From contig JAPMTR010000077.1 in the NCBI GenBank assembly GCA_026552975.1, positions 1-57,653 of the forward strand: DNA of 57,653 nucleotides. Direction: 5' to 3'. This document shows positions 17,271 through 26,660 of this stretch, piece after piece. The stretch is from Candidatus Methanoperedens sp. (GTDB taxonomy: Archaea; Halobacteriota; Methanosarcinia; Methanosarcinales; Methanoperedenaceae). The notes under the pieces were generated by a model. It saw only the letters and a list, made by a program, of their open reading frames with translations, had not been told where the DNA came from and did no database searches. The translations under genes were made by a program, and so were the position numbers. The first letter of the stretch is position 1. Each line of letters begins with the position of its first letter.

Positions 17271-18482
17271 ATGAGTTCAAAAGTAATATACGGAGCAATA
17301 ATTGGTTTCATAGCCATATGGATAATCCCGGTGGTTCAGGCTAATGAAGAATTTCAGTCAAGTTATACCTGCATCGAATGCCATCCTGACAGGTACGAAG
17401 AATGGACGCATTCCACACATGCCCTCGCAGTGAGCGATCCGGTCTTTGAAGCATCGTACATGCGAGCGCTCAAATCCGACCCACAATACAGGGAATACTG
17501 CCTGAGCTGTCATTCTCCAATTACCAGGGCATCAAAGGATTTCAACCTCACAAAATCGATTTCCATTGAAGGGGTTGGCTGCAGCTTCTGTCACTCGGTC
17601 ACAGGGGTAGAAAAAAACAATTATATATTTAACCAGAGCAACCCGATGCAGGGTCCATATTCAGATTCAAAGACAGAGGCACATACATCTGCATATTCTG
17701 ACTTACTCACAAAATCCGAGTTCTGTGCAGGCTGTCATGAGTTCTCAATTAACGATGTGCCGGTTTATGAAACATACTCTGAGTGGAAGGAAAGTCCCTA
17801 TGCGTCTGAGGGAAAACAATGCCAGGACTGCCACATGGAGGCTAAACGTGGCGAAGCAGCAAAGAACGGGACGATAAGGGAAAAGGTTTACCAGCATTTC
17901 TGGTACGGGGGACATTCAGGTTTGTTCCTGGATAAGGCGTTTGATTTGAAAGAGGACTTAATCCAGGAGAATGGAGACATGATCAAAGTGACGCTCAACA
18001 TCACCAACAAGAATGTGGGTCACAAGGTCCCGAGCGGTTTCCCTGCGCGAAAGGTAATTCTGCATTTCACCGCAAGCGACGAGAATGGGCAGGAGATATA
18101 TAATGAAAATAGAGTTTACGCCAAGACCCTTGTTGACCAATACGGCAATGAAGTGGCTGACTTCTGGAAGGCAACCTCCATATCAAAGGATAATAGAATC
18201 AAACCAAGAGAGAGCAGAATTGAAGTATTCGAGTTCAAAGTGCCCGATAGTTCAGGAAAAGTAAAGACCAAGGCGACATTGGAGTATCAGCTTGAAGCAG
18301 AGATTATCACCAAGTCTTTGGAATCTATGAACCTTGAAATTGCAGAGACAAGTAAGACGACGTCGCTCAACAGGACAATTGGAGTAGAAGCAACGATCGC
18401 AAAGAACACGCCAGGTATTGGATGGATTGGAGCAATTGCAGTTATGATTGCTGTGTCCATGATATACAGAAAGAAAAATTGA
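17271..18482 (+). CDS. Pentahaem c-type cytochrome
   Basis: A 403-residue exported cytochrome: signal peptide 1-24, then five CxxCH motifs (CIECH, CLSCH, CSFCH, CAGCH, CQDCH) in the first 190 residues. A beta-sandwich-like region follows, then a tail with TPGIG, a hydrophobic helix and RKKN, resembling a PGF-CTERM sorting signal. The haem half resembles cytochrome c554-like domains. GGAGG precedes the ATG. As part of the nar operon it probably brings electrons to the reductase on the outer face of the membrane. Confidence 0.87.
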   Translation: MSSKVIYGAIIGFIAIWIIPVVQANEEFQSSYTCIECHPDRYEEWTHSTHALAVSDPVFEASYMRALKSDPQYREYCLSCHSPITRASKDFNLTKSISIEGVGCSFCHSVTGVEKNNYIFNQSNPMQGPYSDSKTEAHTSAYSDLLTKSEFCAGCHEFSINDVPVYETYSEWKESPYASEGKQCQDCHMEAKRGEAAKNGTIREKVYQHFWYGGHSGLFLDKAFDLKEDLIQENGDMIKVTLNITNKNVGHKVPSGFPARKVILHFTASDENGQEIYNENRVYAKTLVDQYGNEVADFWKATSISKDNRIKPRESRIEVFEFKVPDSSGKVKTKATLEYQLEAEIITKSLESMNLEIAETSKTTSLNRTIGVEATIAKNTPGIGWIGAIAVMIAVSMIYRKKN

Positions 18483-18527
18483 ACATATGCAATCAGACGA
18501 AGTACAAAGAAAAGGAGGTGAGAACAA

Positions 18528-18779
18528 ATGATCGGATCTACAGAGATGATATTGATATTCGGTGTGATAATACTTCTTTTTGGAGCAAATAAGCTCCCTG
18601 AGCTTGCAAGGTCCATGGGGAAGGCAACAGGTGAATTCAAGCGTGCTCAGCGAGAGACCGAGCTTGAAATGCGCAAACTCGATGAACCTATCCGCCTGGA
18701 AGCAGCAGGGATCTCGCAAAACGTGCAGAAGCTTGCCAAAGACCTTGATATCAAAACAGAAGGAAAGGTTCATGAATAA
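18528..18779 (+). CDS. tatA: Tat translocase subunit TatA
   Basis: An 83-residue protein with one N-terminal membrane helix (4-20), FGANKLPELARSMG hinge and amphipathic helix, and a charged tail: the standard TatA build. AGGAGGTGAG precedes the ATG. It would form the pore exporting the folded NarGH. No tatC is in the window. The coding end overlaps the moaA start. Confidence 0.92.
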   Translation: MIGSTEMILIFGVIILLFGANKLPELARSMGKATGEFKRAQRETELEMRKLDEPIRLEAAGISQNVQKLAKDLDIKTEGKVHE

Positions 18780-19707
18780 TATGCTCATGGACCCTTACGG
18801 CAGGGTGATAACAAGTCTGCGTATATCCGTAACACAGAGGTGTAACTTAGGTTGTATCTATTGCCACCAGGAAGGTGAAAATAGCAATTCCACATCTGAA
18901 ATATCCCCCAAAACGATTGCCAGGATTGTAACGGCCGCAACCGAATATGGAGTAAGAAAAGTGAAATTTTCCGGGGGAGAGCCGCTTATGAGAAATGATT
19001 TTGAAGAAATAATAGCAGCATTACCTGAATTGAAAGATATTTCTGCCACCACAAATGGCATACTTCTTTCAGAACGGGCAGCATCACTGGCAAAGAACGG
19101 TCTTGACCGTGTGAATATAAGCCTTCCTTCGCTGAATAAAGAACATTATCAATTTATAACCGGTTCCCGGAATGGGCTTCCCCTGATCATAGATGGGATA
19201 AATGCTGCGATCGACGCTGGTTTAACTCCTATTAAACTCAATATGGTTTTGTTGAGGGGCATCAATGAATTTGAAATCGATAAAGCTATTAAATTTGCAT
19301 CCAGGTTCGATGGAAATTTAATATTGCAGCTGATCGAACTCATGAATTTCAAGAATACCAGCCAGTACACGGTAGATATTGATAGCATAGAAAAAATGCT
19401 TGAATCAAGAGCAACTTACATGTACGAACGAAGGATGCATCGGAGAAAAAAATATTTTATAGATGGAGTTGAAGTGGAACTGGTAAGACCTATAGATAAT
19501 TCGAATTTCTGTGCAAACTGTAACAGGATGCGTTTAACTTCAAGCGGAAAATTGAAACCCTGCCTGATGAGGAATGATAACCTGATTCATATTCACGAAG
19601 ATGCTACTGTCCCTGAAATCAAAGAAATGCTTCAAAGAGCGGTGCAAAAAAGGGAACCTTATTATAAAGAAATGAAATCGAACAATATAATTTTATTAAG
19701 AACATGA
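18772..19707 (+). CDS. moaA: GTP 3',8-cyclase MoaA
   Basis: A radical SAM enzyme of about 311 residues making the first molybdenum-cofactor intermediate from GTP. CNLGCIYC gives the N-terminal cluster, SGGEPL the SAM-binding strand, and CANCNRMRLTSSGKLKPC the C-terminal cluster and GTP site. The frame is open from 18580, but homology starts at LRISVTQRC, so the ATG at 18772 (or 18781) is chosen; AGGAAAGG lies just before. It overlaps tatA by 8 bp and moeA by 4 bp, so cofactor supply is coupled to the nar operon. The family's GxGxxR-type C-terminal tail is not obvious. Confidence 0.92.
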   Translation: MNNMLMDPYGRVITSLRISVTQRCNLGCIYCHQEGENSNSTSEISPKTIARIVTAATEYGVRKVKFSGGEPLMRNDFEEIIAALPELKDISATTNGILLSERAASLAKNGLDRVNISLPSLNKEHYQFITGSRNGLPLIIDGINAAIDAGLTPIKLNMVLLRGINEFEIDKAIKFASRFDGNLILQLIELMNFKNTSQYTVDIDSIEKMLESRATYMYERRMHRRKKYFIDGVEVELVRPIDNSNFCANCNRMRLTSSGKLKPCLMRNDNLIHIHEDATVPEIKEMLQRAVQKREPYYKEMKSNNIILLRT

Positions 19708-20885
19708 ATCCACCAATAGCTATTGAAGATGCGCTTGAAAATATGAGAATATTAAAGAATAAGTATTACTTCAGGCGCGAATCAGAGAAGATCACTCTTC
19801 ATGATTCGATAGGCAGAGAACTCAGCGAAACCATTTTTGCAAATTCAATATCACCAGAATTCGATATAGCAGCAATGGATGGTTTCGCTTTTAATTGTGA
19901 AGATAAATTTCCTCTGAAGATCATGGGGAAAGTGTATGCAGGTGATAACTTTCTAAGGATAAAAATGGGAGAAGCACTTGCAATAACTACAGGCGCATTG
20001 CTGCCAGAGGGGGCGAATGCTGTGCTGAAAATAGAGGATGTCGATGTAAAAAATGATATGCTTTTTGGAAATACCTTGCCGGAATGGAAAAATGTCTTCA
20101 GAAAGGGTTCGGATTACAGGGAAGGTGATATGATATTTGAAAGACATCACCGCATAATGCCCCAGAGCGCAGCGCTTTTATATAACCTTGGTATAGAAAA
20201 AGTGTCAGTATATAAAAAGCTGAGGACAGGTATAATATCCACAGGCACTGAGATACACAATGGGATGGTAAAAAATACAAACGCAGTGCTGATCCAGGGT
20301 TTTATGAAAGAGTTGGGCTGTGAATCCACATTTATAGGAACTGTGCCTGATGACTATGAGGAAACGAAGAAAATTCTGCTTGACTCATGCGAAAAATATG
20401 ACATTGTATTCTCAACAGGCGGCGTTTCAGTGGGTGAGCGAGACTATGTTTCAAACATCATCGAGGAGATCGGTGAACTTGTATTCCATAAGGTTGCCAT
20501 AAGACCGGGAAAACCCCTGGCTGTTGGAATAGTTAATGATAAGCCAGTGTTCGGGCTGCCGGGCAAACCCACAGGTGCTTTTGCAGCTCTTGAAATGGTG
20601 CTTCGCAGCTATTTCACAAATATACCCAGGGCCACATGTGAACTTATTATAAACGAGGATATTATACTGGATGAAAAAGGTTTTGATTACATTCTCTTCA
20701 TGAAAATTAAAGAAAATTCTGCAAATACCATGGGGTATAAGAATTCAGGAATGAAACTTTTTGATAAGAAATATGAGACCGGGATAATTTCTTCATCACC
20801 GCGCTCAACTGTGGTGGACGGCTATGTTGTAACTGACAGGGATATTAAAAAAGGGGAAACTGTTAAAATCAATCTTTTCAGCTAG
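19704..20885 (+). CDS. moeA: Molybdopterin molybdenumtransferase MoeA
   Basis: A 393-residue enzyme inserting molybdate into adenylated molybdopterin. It has the family order: FDIAAMDGFAF near 54, TTGALLPEGANAV near 92, GIISTGTEI near 174, STGGVSVGERDYV near 235 (active-site region), and GLPGKPTGAFAALE near 290, with a C-terminal domain of about 70 residues. Length is normal. It overlaps moaA by 4 bp. Confidence 0.93.
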   Translation: MNPPIAIEDALENMRILKNKYYFRRESEKITLHDSIGRELSETIFANSISPEFDIAAMDGFAFNCEDKFPLKIMGKVYAGDNFLRIKMGEALAITTGALLPEGANAVLKIEDVDVKNDMLFGNTLPEWKNVFRKGSDYREGDMIFERHHRIMPQSAALLYNLGIEKVSVYKKLRTGIISTGTEIHNGMVKNTNAVLIQGFMKELGCESTFIGTVPDDYEETKKILLDSCEKYDIVFSTGGVSVGERDYVSNIIEEIGELVFHKVAIRPGKPLAVGIVNDKPVFGLPGKPTGAFAALEMVLRSYFTNIPRATCELIINEDIILDEKGFDYILFMKIKENSANTMGYKNSGMKLFDKKYETGIISSSPRSTVVDGYVVTDRDIKKGETVKINLFS

Positions 20886-20899
20886 GAAGATGAACAAAT

Positions 20900-21487
20900 A
20901 TGGATGAAAAAATAATAAAACTTGCAATCGATCTGCATAGTCACCTGGCGCCGGGAATAGCCCTGGGGCTTCGAATGAGTGAGCTTTCCCTTTCACACAT
21001 GGGCTTAAGCAAAGGAAATAAGTATCTTATCGGAATATCCGAAACAGCACGCTGCCTAGCCGATGCCATGCAGGCTGCAACGGGCTGCACTCTTGGCCAT
21101 GGAAATGCCTTTGTTGAAAATTATGGGAAACTTGCGATTACCATAGGGGATATAAAAACAAAAAAAGGAGTGCGCGTTGCTCTTAAGGATGAGGCGAATA
21201 ATCTTTCCCCTCTTATGAATAAATGGATGATGCGCCTTGGAAAACTAACTCATGAGGAAGAGAATGAACTCGGCAACCAGTTGCTTAAATTGGATGACAA
21301 ATATTTCTTAATTCAAAATGTTGAGATAACCAGGAATCAAGATTTTGATAATTCCCAAATTGTCAGATGCCAAAAATGCAATGAGTCAATTCCAATGGGT
21401 CTGGGAGTAATGAAGGAGGAAATCACCTATTGTAAGGCGTGCAAGGGTGAAACATACTATGCATTATTTGAGGCTCAAAAAGCATGA
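20900..21487 (+). CDS. FmdE-family protein with zinc ribbon
   Basis: A 195-residue protein. LHSHLAPGIALGLRMSE at the start and ATGCTLGHGNAF near 62 are the FmdE core with the conserved Cys/His residues. A C-terminal zinc ribbon has CQKC near 155 and CKAC near 177. FmdE proteins co-purify with or sit next to molybdenum/tungsten formylmethanofuran dehydrogenase; their reaction is unknown. Placed after moeA, it may help in molybdenum-cofactor handling. Confidence 0.85.
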   Translation: MDEKIIKLAIDLHSHLAPGIALGLRMSELSLSHMGLSKGNKYLIGISETARCLADAMQAATGCTLGHGNAFVENYGKLAITIGDIKTKKGVRVALKDEANNLSPLMNKWMMRLGKLTHEEENELGNQLLKLDDKYFLIQNVEITRNQDFDNSQIVRCQKCNESIPMGLGVMKEEITYCKACKGETYYALFEAQKA

Positions 21488-21505
21488 TCATTTTGGGAAA
21501 ATAAA

Positions 21506-22246
21506 ATGAATTTGGAGGAGGTCATTCTTCTTTCTGTCCTTATCTTCGCGGCAGGGTTGTTGTATTCAAGCGTTGGTCACGGTGGAGCGTCAGCATATTT
21601 AGCAGTAATGGCGCTATTTGGACTGACACCTGCAGTAATGAAGCCAACAGCTCTCGTGTTGAATATTCTCGTTGCCAGCATCGCCACAGCGCAATTCTTC
21701 AAAGCTGGCAGTTTTTCATGGTTTACCTTTTGGCCTTTTGCTATAGCTTCGATTCCTTTTGCATTTATTGGAGGTGCTCTATCTTTACCAGGTTCTGTAT
21801 ATGAGCAAGGTGTTGGTCTTATTTTATTGTTCGCAGCTGTTCGGCTTTTTCAATCGAAGCAGTCAAAGATAAGAACTGCTGTCAAGCCCCTATCAATCCC
21901 TATAGCTGTTCTCTGTGGGGGTGGAATTGGTTTATTATCTGGATCCATCGGTGTAGGAGGTGGTATCTTCTTGAGCCCATTGCTCATGTTAACTGGCTGG
22001 GCTGGAGCACGGCAAACTGCGGGAGTTTCAGCAGCATTCGTTCTTGTGAACTCTGTGGCTGGTATCCTGGGGCATTTAGCGAGTATGAAATTTATACCCG
22101 TAGACATTGGGTATTGGGGATTAGCAGCAGTTCTTGGAGGGGTAGTGGGCTCTCATCTGGGCAGTCAAAAACTTGCACCCGCAATACTTTATCGCTTGCT
22201 GGCGGTAGTGCTTGTTATTGCAGGCTTTAAGCTATTGCTTGTGTAA
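21506..22246 (+). CDS. TSUP (TauE/SafE) family permease
   Basis: A 246-residue membrane protein with about seven helices. GHGGASAYLAVMAL near residue 27 and GSIGVGGGIFLSPLLML near 150 are the two repeated TSUP signature segments. The family moves sulfite, sulfoacetate or other organosulfur anions. At the end of the nar/moa operon its substrate could be an oxyanion such as sulfite or molybdate, but the sequence does not tell. Confidence 0.82.
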   Translation: MNLEEVILLSVLIFAAGLLYSSVGHGGASAYLAVMALFGLTPAVMKPTALVLNILVASIATAQFFKAGSFSWFTFWPFAIASIPFAFIGGALSLPGSVYEQGVGLILLFAAVRLFQSKQSKIRTAVKPLSIPIAVLCGGGIGLLSGSIGVGGGIFLSPLLMLTGWAGARQTAGVSAAFVLVNSVAGILGHLASMKFIPVDIGYWGLAAVLGGVVGSHLGSQKLAPAILYRLLAVVLVIAGFKLLLV

Positions 22247-22268
22247 AGTAGAAATCGCTTTCGAGCAC

Positions 22269-22742
22269 TTAATCAAGGCCGCAAAATCTTGCCACTATAT
22301 TTGCAAGTCCTGGTATGTCCTCCAGTCCAGCATTTTTGTCCAATACTGCTATAACTTCACACCCTCGTTTGAATACCTCAATTTCCTCTTCACTGTCTGC
22401 GATTATTATTCTTGGCTTAACGGAAAGTGTAAATCCATCAGCAAGCACGATATCACAATCTGCGAAGTGTTTCACAATGATGTTATCAATCGCGGGTTCG
22501 CCACTTGCTTTTTTTATGAGTACAAATTTCATCGATGATGAAATAGCTACTGTATCCGCTCCTGCTTTTGCATACTTCCATGTATCTTTGCCTTCGATAT
22601 CGACCTCAAAATCCCCGTGTTTATGGTATTTCAGGGCACCCACCCTCAGTCCCCGAGCTTTCAACTCCAAGATCAATTCTTGCATGATCATTAATTTCAT
22701 GCTTTTACTTTTTCCCACTATGCAGATTACAGGCGGCTTCAT
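22269..22742 (-). CDS. MobB-like protein with degenerate P-loop
   Basis: A 157-residue protein of the MobB fold (GALKYHKHGDFEVDIEGKDTWKYAKAGADTVAISS), which normally binds GTP and helps attach GMP to molybdopterin. The nucleotide loop is changed: VGKSKSMKL has no GKT/GKS ending, so GTP binding may be lost. The stop-side overlaps nothing, but its start overlaps mobA by 4 bp. A second MobB domain with an intact P-loop is fused to MoaE at 23346-24170, so this copy may have diverged in function. Confidence 0.8.
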   Translation of the reverse strand: MKPPVICIVGKSKSMKLMIMQELILELKARGLRVGALKYHKHGDFEVDIEGKDTWKYAKAGADTVAISSSMKFVLIKKASGEPAIDNIIVKHFADCDIVLADGFTLSVKPRIIIADSEEEIEVFKRGCEVIAVLDKNAGLEDIPGLANIVARFCGLD

Positions 22743-23338
22743 AAATCAATCTTTTCTATATCTTCGCAGGTATTGATGTTCATAAATGTTCTTAAATCAT
22801 GGTCTATTTTACTTATCTCTTCAAAATGCACATAATTTACATTAAGTCTTGAAATAGGGGCAAGTATAGTGGTTTCATTGTTTTCGAGTGATTTTTTTGT
22901 TTCCCTCATCATCGATCTGCTATTATAAACAGCATGAAGGGGTTCGAGAAATCCATCACTCTGTCGTGGGATAGCTGCGTCATAATCCCTGCACTTTGAA
23001 AAAAGCAAATTTACAACATTTTCATTAATAAAAGGCATATCGCATGCCGTAATAAAACAATATTCATCCTTACAGATAGAAAGCCCTGAAAGTATGCCTG
23101 CGAGCGGACCTGTGTTTTCATACATATCATAAGCATACCGCAGGTTCGGGAATATCGTCTTTAAAAGCTCACCCTGTGCCTCATCGCGAACGGAAATTAT
23201 TATTTCGTCAACTACTTTTTCAAGGCTCTCGATGACAAAAGCTATCAATGGTTTTCCATTTATATCAATAAGGGCTTTTTCCCTGAATCCCAGGCGGCTG
23301 CCTCTTCCACCAGCGAGAATGAGAGCTGAACAGGACAT
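22739..23338 (-). CDS. mobA: Molybdenum cofactor guanylyltransferase MobA
   Basis: About 199 residues from the ATG at 23338; an upstream in-frame ATG at 23380 would overlap the preceding gene. The N-terminal LILAGGRGSRLG is the nucleotidyltransferase loop, followed by KALIDINGKPL, TGPLAGILSGL and ITACDMPF with the metal-binding Asp. It links GMP to Mo-molybdopterin, making the bis-MGD form used by NarG. It overlaps the MobB-like gene, giving a MobB-MoaE/MobA/MobB operon convergent to the nar operon. Confidence 0.92.
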   Translation of the reverse strand: MSCSALILAGGRGSRLGFREKALIDINGKPLIAFVIESLEKVVDEIIISVRDEAQGELLKTIFPNLRYAYDMYENTGPLAGILSGLSICKDEYCFITACDMPFINENVVNLLFSKCRDYDAAIPRQSDGFLEPLHAVYNSRSMMRETKKSLENNETTILAPISRLNVNYVHFEEISKIDHDLRTFMNINTCEDIEKIDL

Positions 23339-23345
23339 ATTTGAG

Positions 23346-24170
23346 TTAAATATTGTTTGTGTCATGCACCCAGAATTCACCTTTTTGCGTATGTTCTTTT
23401 TTCCAGATTGGCACTTGCACCTTCAAACGTTCGATCGCTTCCCTGAGTACTGGAAAAAGTTGTTCCCTGTGTGCTGCAGAAACAACGATATACACTATAT
23501 CCTCTCCTTTTAAAATGATACCTGTTTTATGATGCATCAGGATATCGATTATACCCTCTTTTTGTTTAAGTTCTGAGCATATTTCATTCATCTTTTGCCG
23601 GGCAACATAGCTATATTCCTCAAATTCGAGAAACTCTGTTCGAGTTTCCTTTTCGGTTGCCCTGACAATTCCTGTGAAAGTCCCGATGGCTCCACTTTTG
23701 TCTATATCCCTGGATCTACAGATTTTCGCAAGTAATGAGTACAAAGTATGATATTCCGGCTGTTCCAGTATAATATTGATTATGTCTTCAATATCAGCCC
23801 TCTCTGGTTTATTCAATTTTTTGAGAATGTTAATGGCCTCAACATTACCCAGCGCTATTTTAGGCATTTTGCTTTCTTTAAAACCCTCGATCACTCCAAA
23901 ATCCACTCCAGTATCTGCAAGTTCATCCAGGGCTTTTGTAAGATTATTATCATGCGAGAATTTTACAAGTTCACTTTGAGTGACACCAATAACGACATCA
24001 GCGCCAGCATTGGCATGTTTCCACGTGTCTGTGCCTGGATTGTTTATATTATGTTCATGCAAATGTTTTATTGTTCCCACAGAGCCGTAGTTTTTCAAGG
24101 CGCGTACCAAGTTTTCCACTAATGTGGTTTTCCCTGTTTTTTTATAGCCTACAACTGAGATTATTTTCAT
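23346..24170 (-). CDS. MobB-MoaE fusion protein
   Basis: A 274-residue two-domain protein. Residues 1-150 are MobB with an intact P-loop (GYKKTGKTT at 8-16) and GTIKHLHEH plus DTWKHANAGAD. Residues 150-274 are MoaE, the catalytic subunit of molybdopterin synthase, with VRATEKETRTEFLEFEEY, HREQLFPV and the WKKE active-site lysines near 256. It would act with a MoaD sulfur carrier, which is not in the window, and with MobA next door. Such fusions are known in archaea. Confidence 0.88.
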   Translation of the reverse strand: MKIISVVGYKKTGKTTLVENLVRALKNYGSVGTIKHLHEHNINNPGTDTWKHANAGADVVIGVTQSELVKFSHDNNLTKALDELADTGVDFGVIEGFKESKMPKIALGNVEAINILKKLNKPERADIEDIINIILEQPEYHTLYSLLAKICRSRDIDKSGAIGTFTGIVRATEKETRTEFLEFEEYSYVARQKMNEICSELKQKEGIIDILMHHKTGIILKGEDIVYIVVSAAHREQLFPVLREAIERLKVQVPIWKKEHTQKGEFWVHDTNNI

Positions 24171-24402
24171 AACTACATTCGATTAACTCCATTCGTTTTC
24201 AATCTTAAGGTTTACTCTAATGTTAATCATTATTGCCATTTGTGTATTATTTTGATAAATAGCTAATTCAAGAGCTTGTGAACAAAAGTGTTGGGAGGCA
24301 TTTCCAGAAGTTAACATCAGGCATCGGGACAAGCATTGAAATAAAGGATGATACCAGCTCATTGAATAGATAGATGACATGCATCAGATGCACCAGCTTG
24401 CG

Positions 24403-24732
24403 TTAGTGCTCTTCGTTCTCTAACCTTTCAAGGAGTTCTCTGACCCAGCTATAGGTCATTATCATTTTCGGGAAACCTACTGTGTTTAGGGTGAGCAAGA
24501 CGGTATGATATATCTCCTCTGGCGTGACTCCGAATTCAAAAGCCTGAGTGGCATGCGAACGAACTGCGCCGCGCAGCTGGGCTGATGCTGCTATTCCAAG
24601 CTGAATGAGATGGCATGTCTTTTTATCAAGGGGTCCACTGGTATGTATCAGGTTGCCTGTTTTTTCATGTGCTTCCCAGACTTCTGGATATTTCTGTATA
24701 AATGATGTGAGTGATTCAGAGAATTTCTTCAT
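24403..24732 (-). CDS. Carboxymuconolactone decarboxylase/AhpD-fold protein
   Basis: A 109-residue helical protein of the CMD/AhpD fold: LDKKTCHLIQLGIAASAQLRGAVRSHATQAFEFGVTPEEIYH. The CxxC redox pair of AhpD peroxidase reductases is absent (AQLRGAVRSH at that place), so it is not a thiol peroxidase partner; a lyase or small-molecule binding role is possible. It is transcribed alone, divergent from tusA. Confidence 0.8.
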   Translation of the reverse strand: MKKFSESLTSFIQKYPEVWEAHEKTGNLIHTSGPLDKKTCHLIQLGIAASAQLRGAVRSHATQAFEFGVTPEEIYHTVLLTLNTVGFPKMIMTYSWVRELLERLENEEH

Positions 24733-25119
24733 TTCTTGCTCTCCTTAATTATTTGAGTGAGTCCTTTCCTATTAAAGATTTCTACTCAATAAGCCAGCGT
24801 ATCCCTGACAATCAAATAATTTTGTTCATGCTCGATGCGCTGGTTGTAAACGGCTATATTCAATAGCTTAAAATCACATTTTAGATTATAGTTGATAGTG
24901 GTTAAATTTTTAAGTTAAAAAGATATATACGATTGAAGAGGAACCACAGAGATTGATATAAAACGATAAACGTTGTCACTACAATAACACCATTGACAAA
25001 AACCTCTGTTGATTCGTGATGATGTGCAAGCTTCTGGCGCATCATCAATTTTTACTTATAAAAATTAGTAAATATTTAAGATTGATATAGTGTTATAGAG
25101 AAAATAAAACGGAGAATAG
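24733..25119. promoter_or_regulatory. Divergent promoter region before tusA
   Basis: 387 bp without a gene. Near 24886 is TTATAGTTGATAGTG, which shares TATAGTTGA with the nar promoter repeats, followed by a TATA-like AGATATATAC at 24921. A second AT-rich TATA candidate lies near 25065-25080 before tusA. A 29-codon open stretch at about 24783-24870 has no start and looks like chance or a remnant. Confidence 0.4.
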
Positions 25120-25374
25120 ATGGTAGAAGATATGGTTTCCAGTCAGTTGGATCTCAGAGGAGTGATGTGCCCTATTAATATTGTTCAGCTCAAGCTGAAA
25201 ATGAAAGAAATTGAAAACGATGGTATTTTAGAAATAGTTATTGACGAAGGAGAACCGATGCAAAATGTGCCGCGTTCGATAAAAAAAGAAGGGCATAAGG
25301 TAATAAAAGTTGAAAAAATTCCTGAGGGTTGCTATAAACTTCTGGTACGGAAAAATGGAGGCAGTTTGAAATGA
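25120..25374 (+). CDS. tusA: TusA-like sulfur carrier
   Basis: An 84-residue protein with LDLRGVMCPINIVQLKLKM near residue 11-29: the CP motif on helix 1 carries the persulfide in TusA. It delivers sulfur to partners such as molybdopterin or siroheme sulfur enzymes. GGAG is 5 bp before the ATG at 25120. Its stop overlaps the start of the sulfite-reductase-like gene (ATGA), so they act together. Confidence 0.88.
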   Translation: MVEDMVSSQLDLRGVMCPINIVQLKLKMKEIENDGILEIVIDEGEPMQNVPRSIKKEGHKVIKVEKIPEGCYKLLVRKNGGSLK

Positions 25375-26366
25375 TAGATAAATCTGTAAAAGATAAAAGC
25401 AATAAAGTTAAAGTAGATACGAAAATTGATGGGAAAACGGGAGACATAGATTTCAATACTCTCAAATCCGGGGGTCTGATCAAGCAAACGCAAAAAGATT
25501 TGTTCACTGTCAGACTTCGCTGCCCCGGAGGCAGGGTCCCGCTTTCAAAGCTTGAGAAAATTTTAGAAGTAGCAAAAAAATATGCCGGAGACTATGTACA
25601 TCTTTCCGTCAGGCAGTCTATTGAACTACCGTATGTTGATTACCATGATTTTAAAAAATTAAATGAGGAGTTATTAGAAGCTGATCAAAAGATCGCCTCT
25701 TGCGGCAGGCGGATCAGGGTGCCCACAGCATGTTCCGGCTGTGAGTATAATCCAAATGGCATAATGGATACGCAAAAAATGGCTGAACTTGTAAATGAAA
25801 AATTCTTTGCACATCCAATGCCCCATAAATTTAAGATCTCATTTTCAGGATGCCCCATAGATTGCGCCCGCACTTCTGAAAATGACCTTGGTTTTCAGGG
25901 CGCTGTCGAACCCAAATGGGTTGAAGAAATATGCATTGGATGCCGCATTTGCGCCAGTGCTTGCAGGGAAGGAGCGATAGAGAGCGATCCTGAGAGCGGA
26001 AGACCTATATTTTATGCTCAAAAATGTCTTTATTGCGGGGACTGTATCCGATCGTGCCCGACAGATTCATGGCAGGAAGAGAGAAAGGGCTGGATTATCC
26101 GCGTCGGTGGAAAGCATGGAAGACATCCTGTCGTGGGTCGCAAAATAGCCGAGTTTGTGAGCGATGAAGATATTCTGGAGTTCATTGAAGCGATTATAAA
26201 ATGGTACGAAAAAGCAGGCAGAGCATGTGGAACTTTGCGAATTGGGGATATTCTGAGAATGCCTGAACAATGGAATGATTTCATAAGCGAATTAAGAATT
26301 AGGTTTGATAAGAAACTGCTCCCGGATCCAAAAATGCCGTATAAGAATGAGATACACTTTGAGTGA
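25371..26366 (+). CDS. Siroheme sulfite-reductase-like protein (first copy)
   Basis: A 331-residue protein of the small dissimilatory-sulfite-reductase-like group found in methanogens. PTACSGCEYNPNG near 115 and SGCPIDCARTSENDLGFQG near 160 supply the ligands for the siroheme-coupled [4Fe-4S]. CIGCRICASACREGA and CLYCGDCIRSCP form an inserted 2x[4Fe-4S] ferredoxin domain. GGKHGRHP near 252 and the C-terminal segment match the second siroheme half. Substrate, sulfite or nitrite, is not proven. A close paralogue is at 29441-30418. Confidence 0.87.
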   Translation: MIDKSVKDKSNKVKVDTKIDGKTGDIDFNTLKSGGLIKQTQKDLFTVRLRCPGGRVPLSKLEKILEVAKKYAGDYVHLSVRQSIELPYVDYHDFKKLNEELLEADQKIASCGRRIRVPTACSGCEYNPNGIMDTQKMAELVNEKFFAHPMPHKFKISFSGCPIDCARTSENDLGFQGAVEPKWVEEICIGCRICASACREGAIESDPESGRPIFYAQKCLYCGDCIRSCPTDSWQEERKGWIIRVGGKHGRHPVVGRKIAEFVSDEDILEFIEAIIKWYEKAGRACGTLRIGDILRMPEQWNDFISELRIRFDKKLLPDPKMPYKNEIHFE

Positions 26367-26372
26367 AGAAGT

Positions 26373-26618
26373 ATGTATAGAGTCAAAGCGTATAAAAATC
26401 AGGATGGATTCACCCTGCATCTCCTTGGCAAAGATGGGCAGTGGGAAGCAGATAAGTTAACGATGTTATCAGAATTGATAAGAAGATATAGCATCCCTTT
26501 TGTTCACATACCAATGGGAAAAACATTATTTGAAATAAAAATAATCTCGCCTGATGATATACATTCCATCCTTCTTGAATTGGAGAGAAATGGTTTTATT
26601 GTGAATTCGGTTCTTTAA
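26373..26618 (+). CDS. Small unknown protein downstream of sulfite reductase
   Basis: An 81-residue protein, alpha-beta in character, beginning MYRVKAYKNQDGF. It has no cysteine and no recognised motif. It starts 7 bp after the sulfite-reductase-like gene, so it belongs to the tusA operon. A distant relation to the ferredoxin-like half-domain of sulfite reductases is possible from its size and pattern only. Confidence 0.65.
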   Translation: MYRVKAYKNQDGFTLHLLGKDGQWEADKLTMLSELIRRYSIPFVHIPMGKTLFEIKIISPDDIHSILLELERNGFIVNSVL

Positions 26619-26660
26619 ATAGAAAATAAACGTTTGGAAATAACAGCACAGAGGCGAGAA

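Noticed and set aside
24783-24870. 29-codon open stretch upstream of tusA
   Set aside because: No start codon and no recognised sequence; probably chance.
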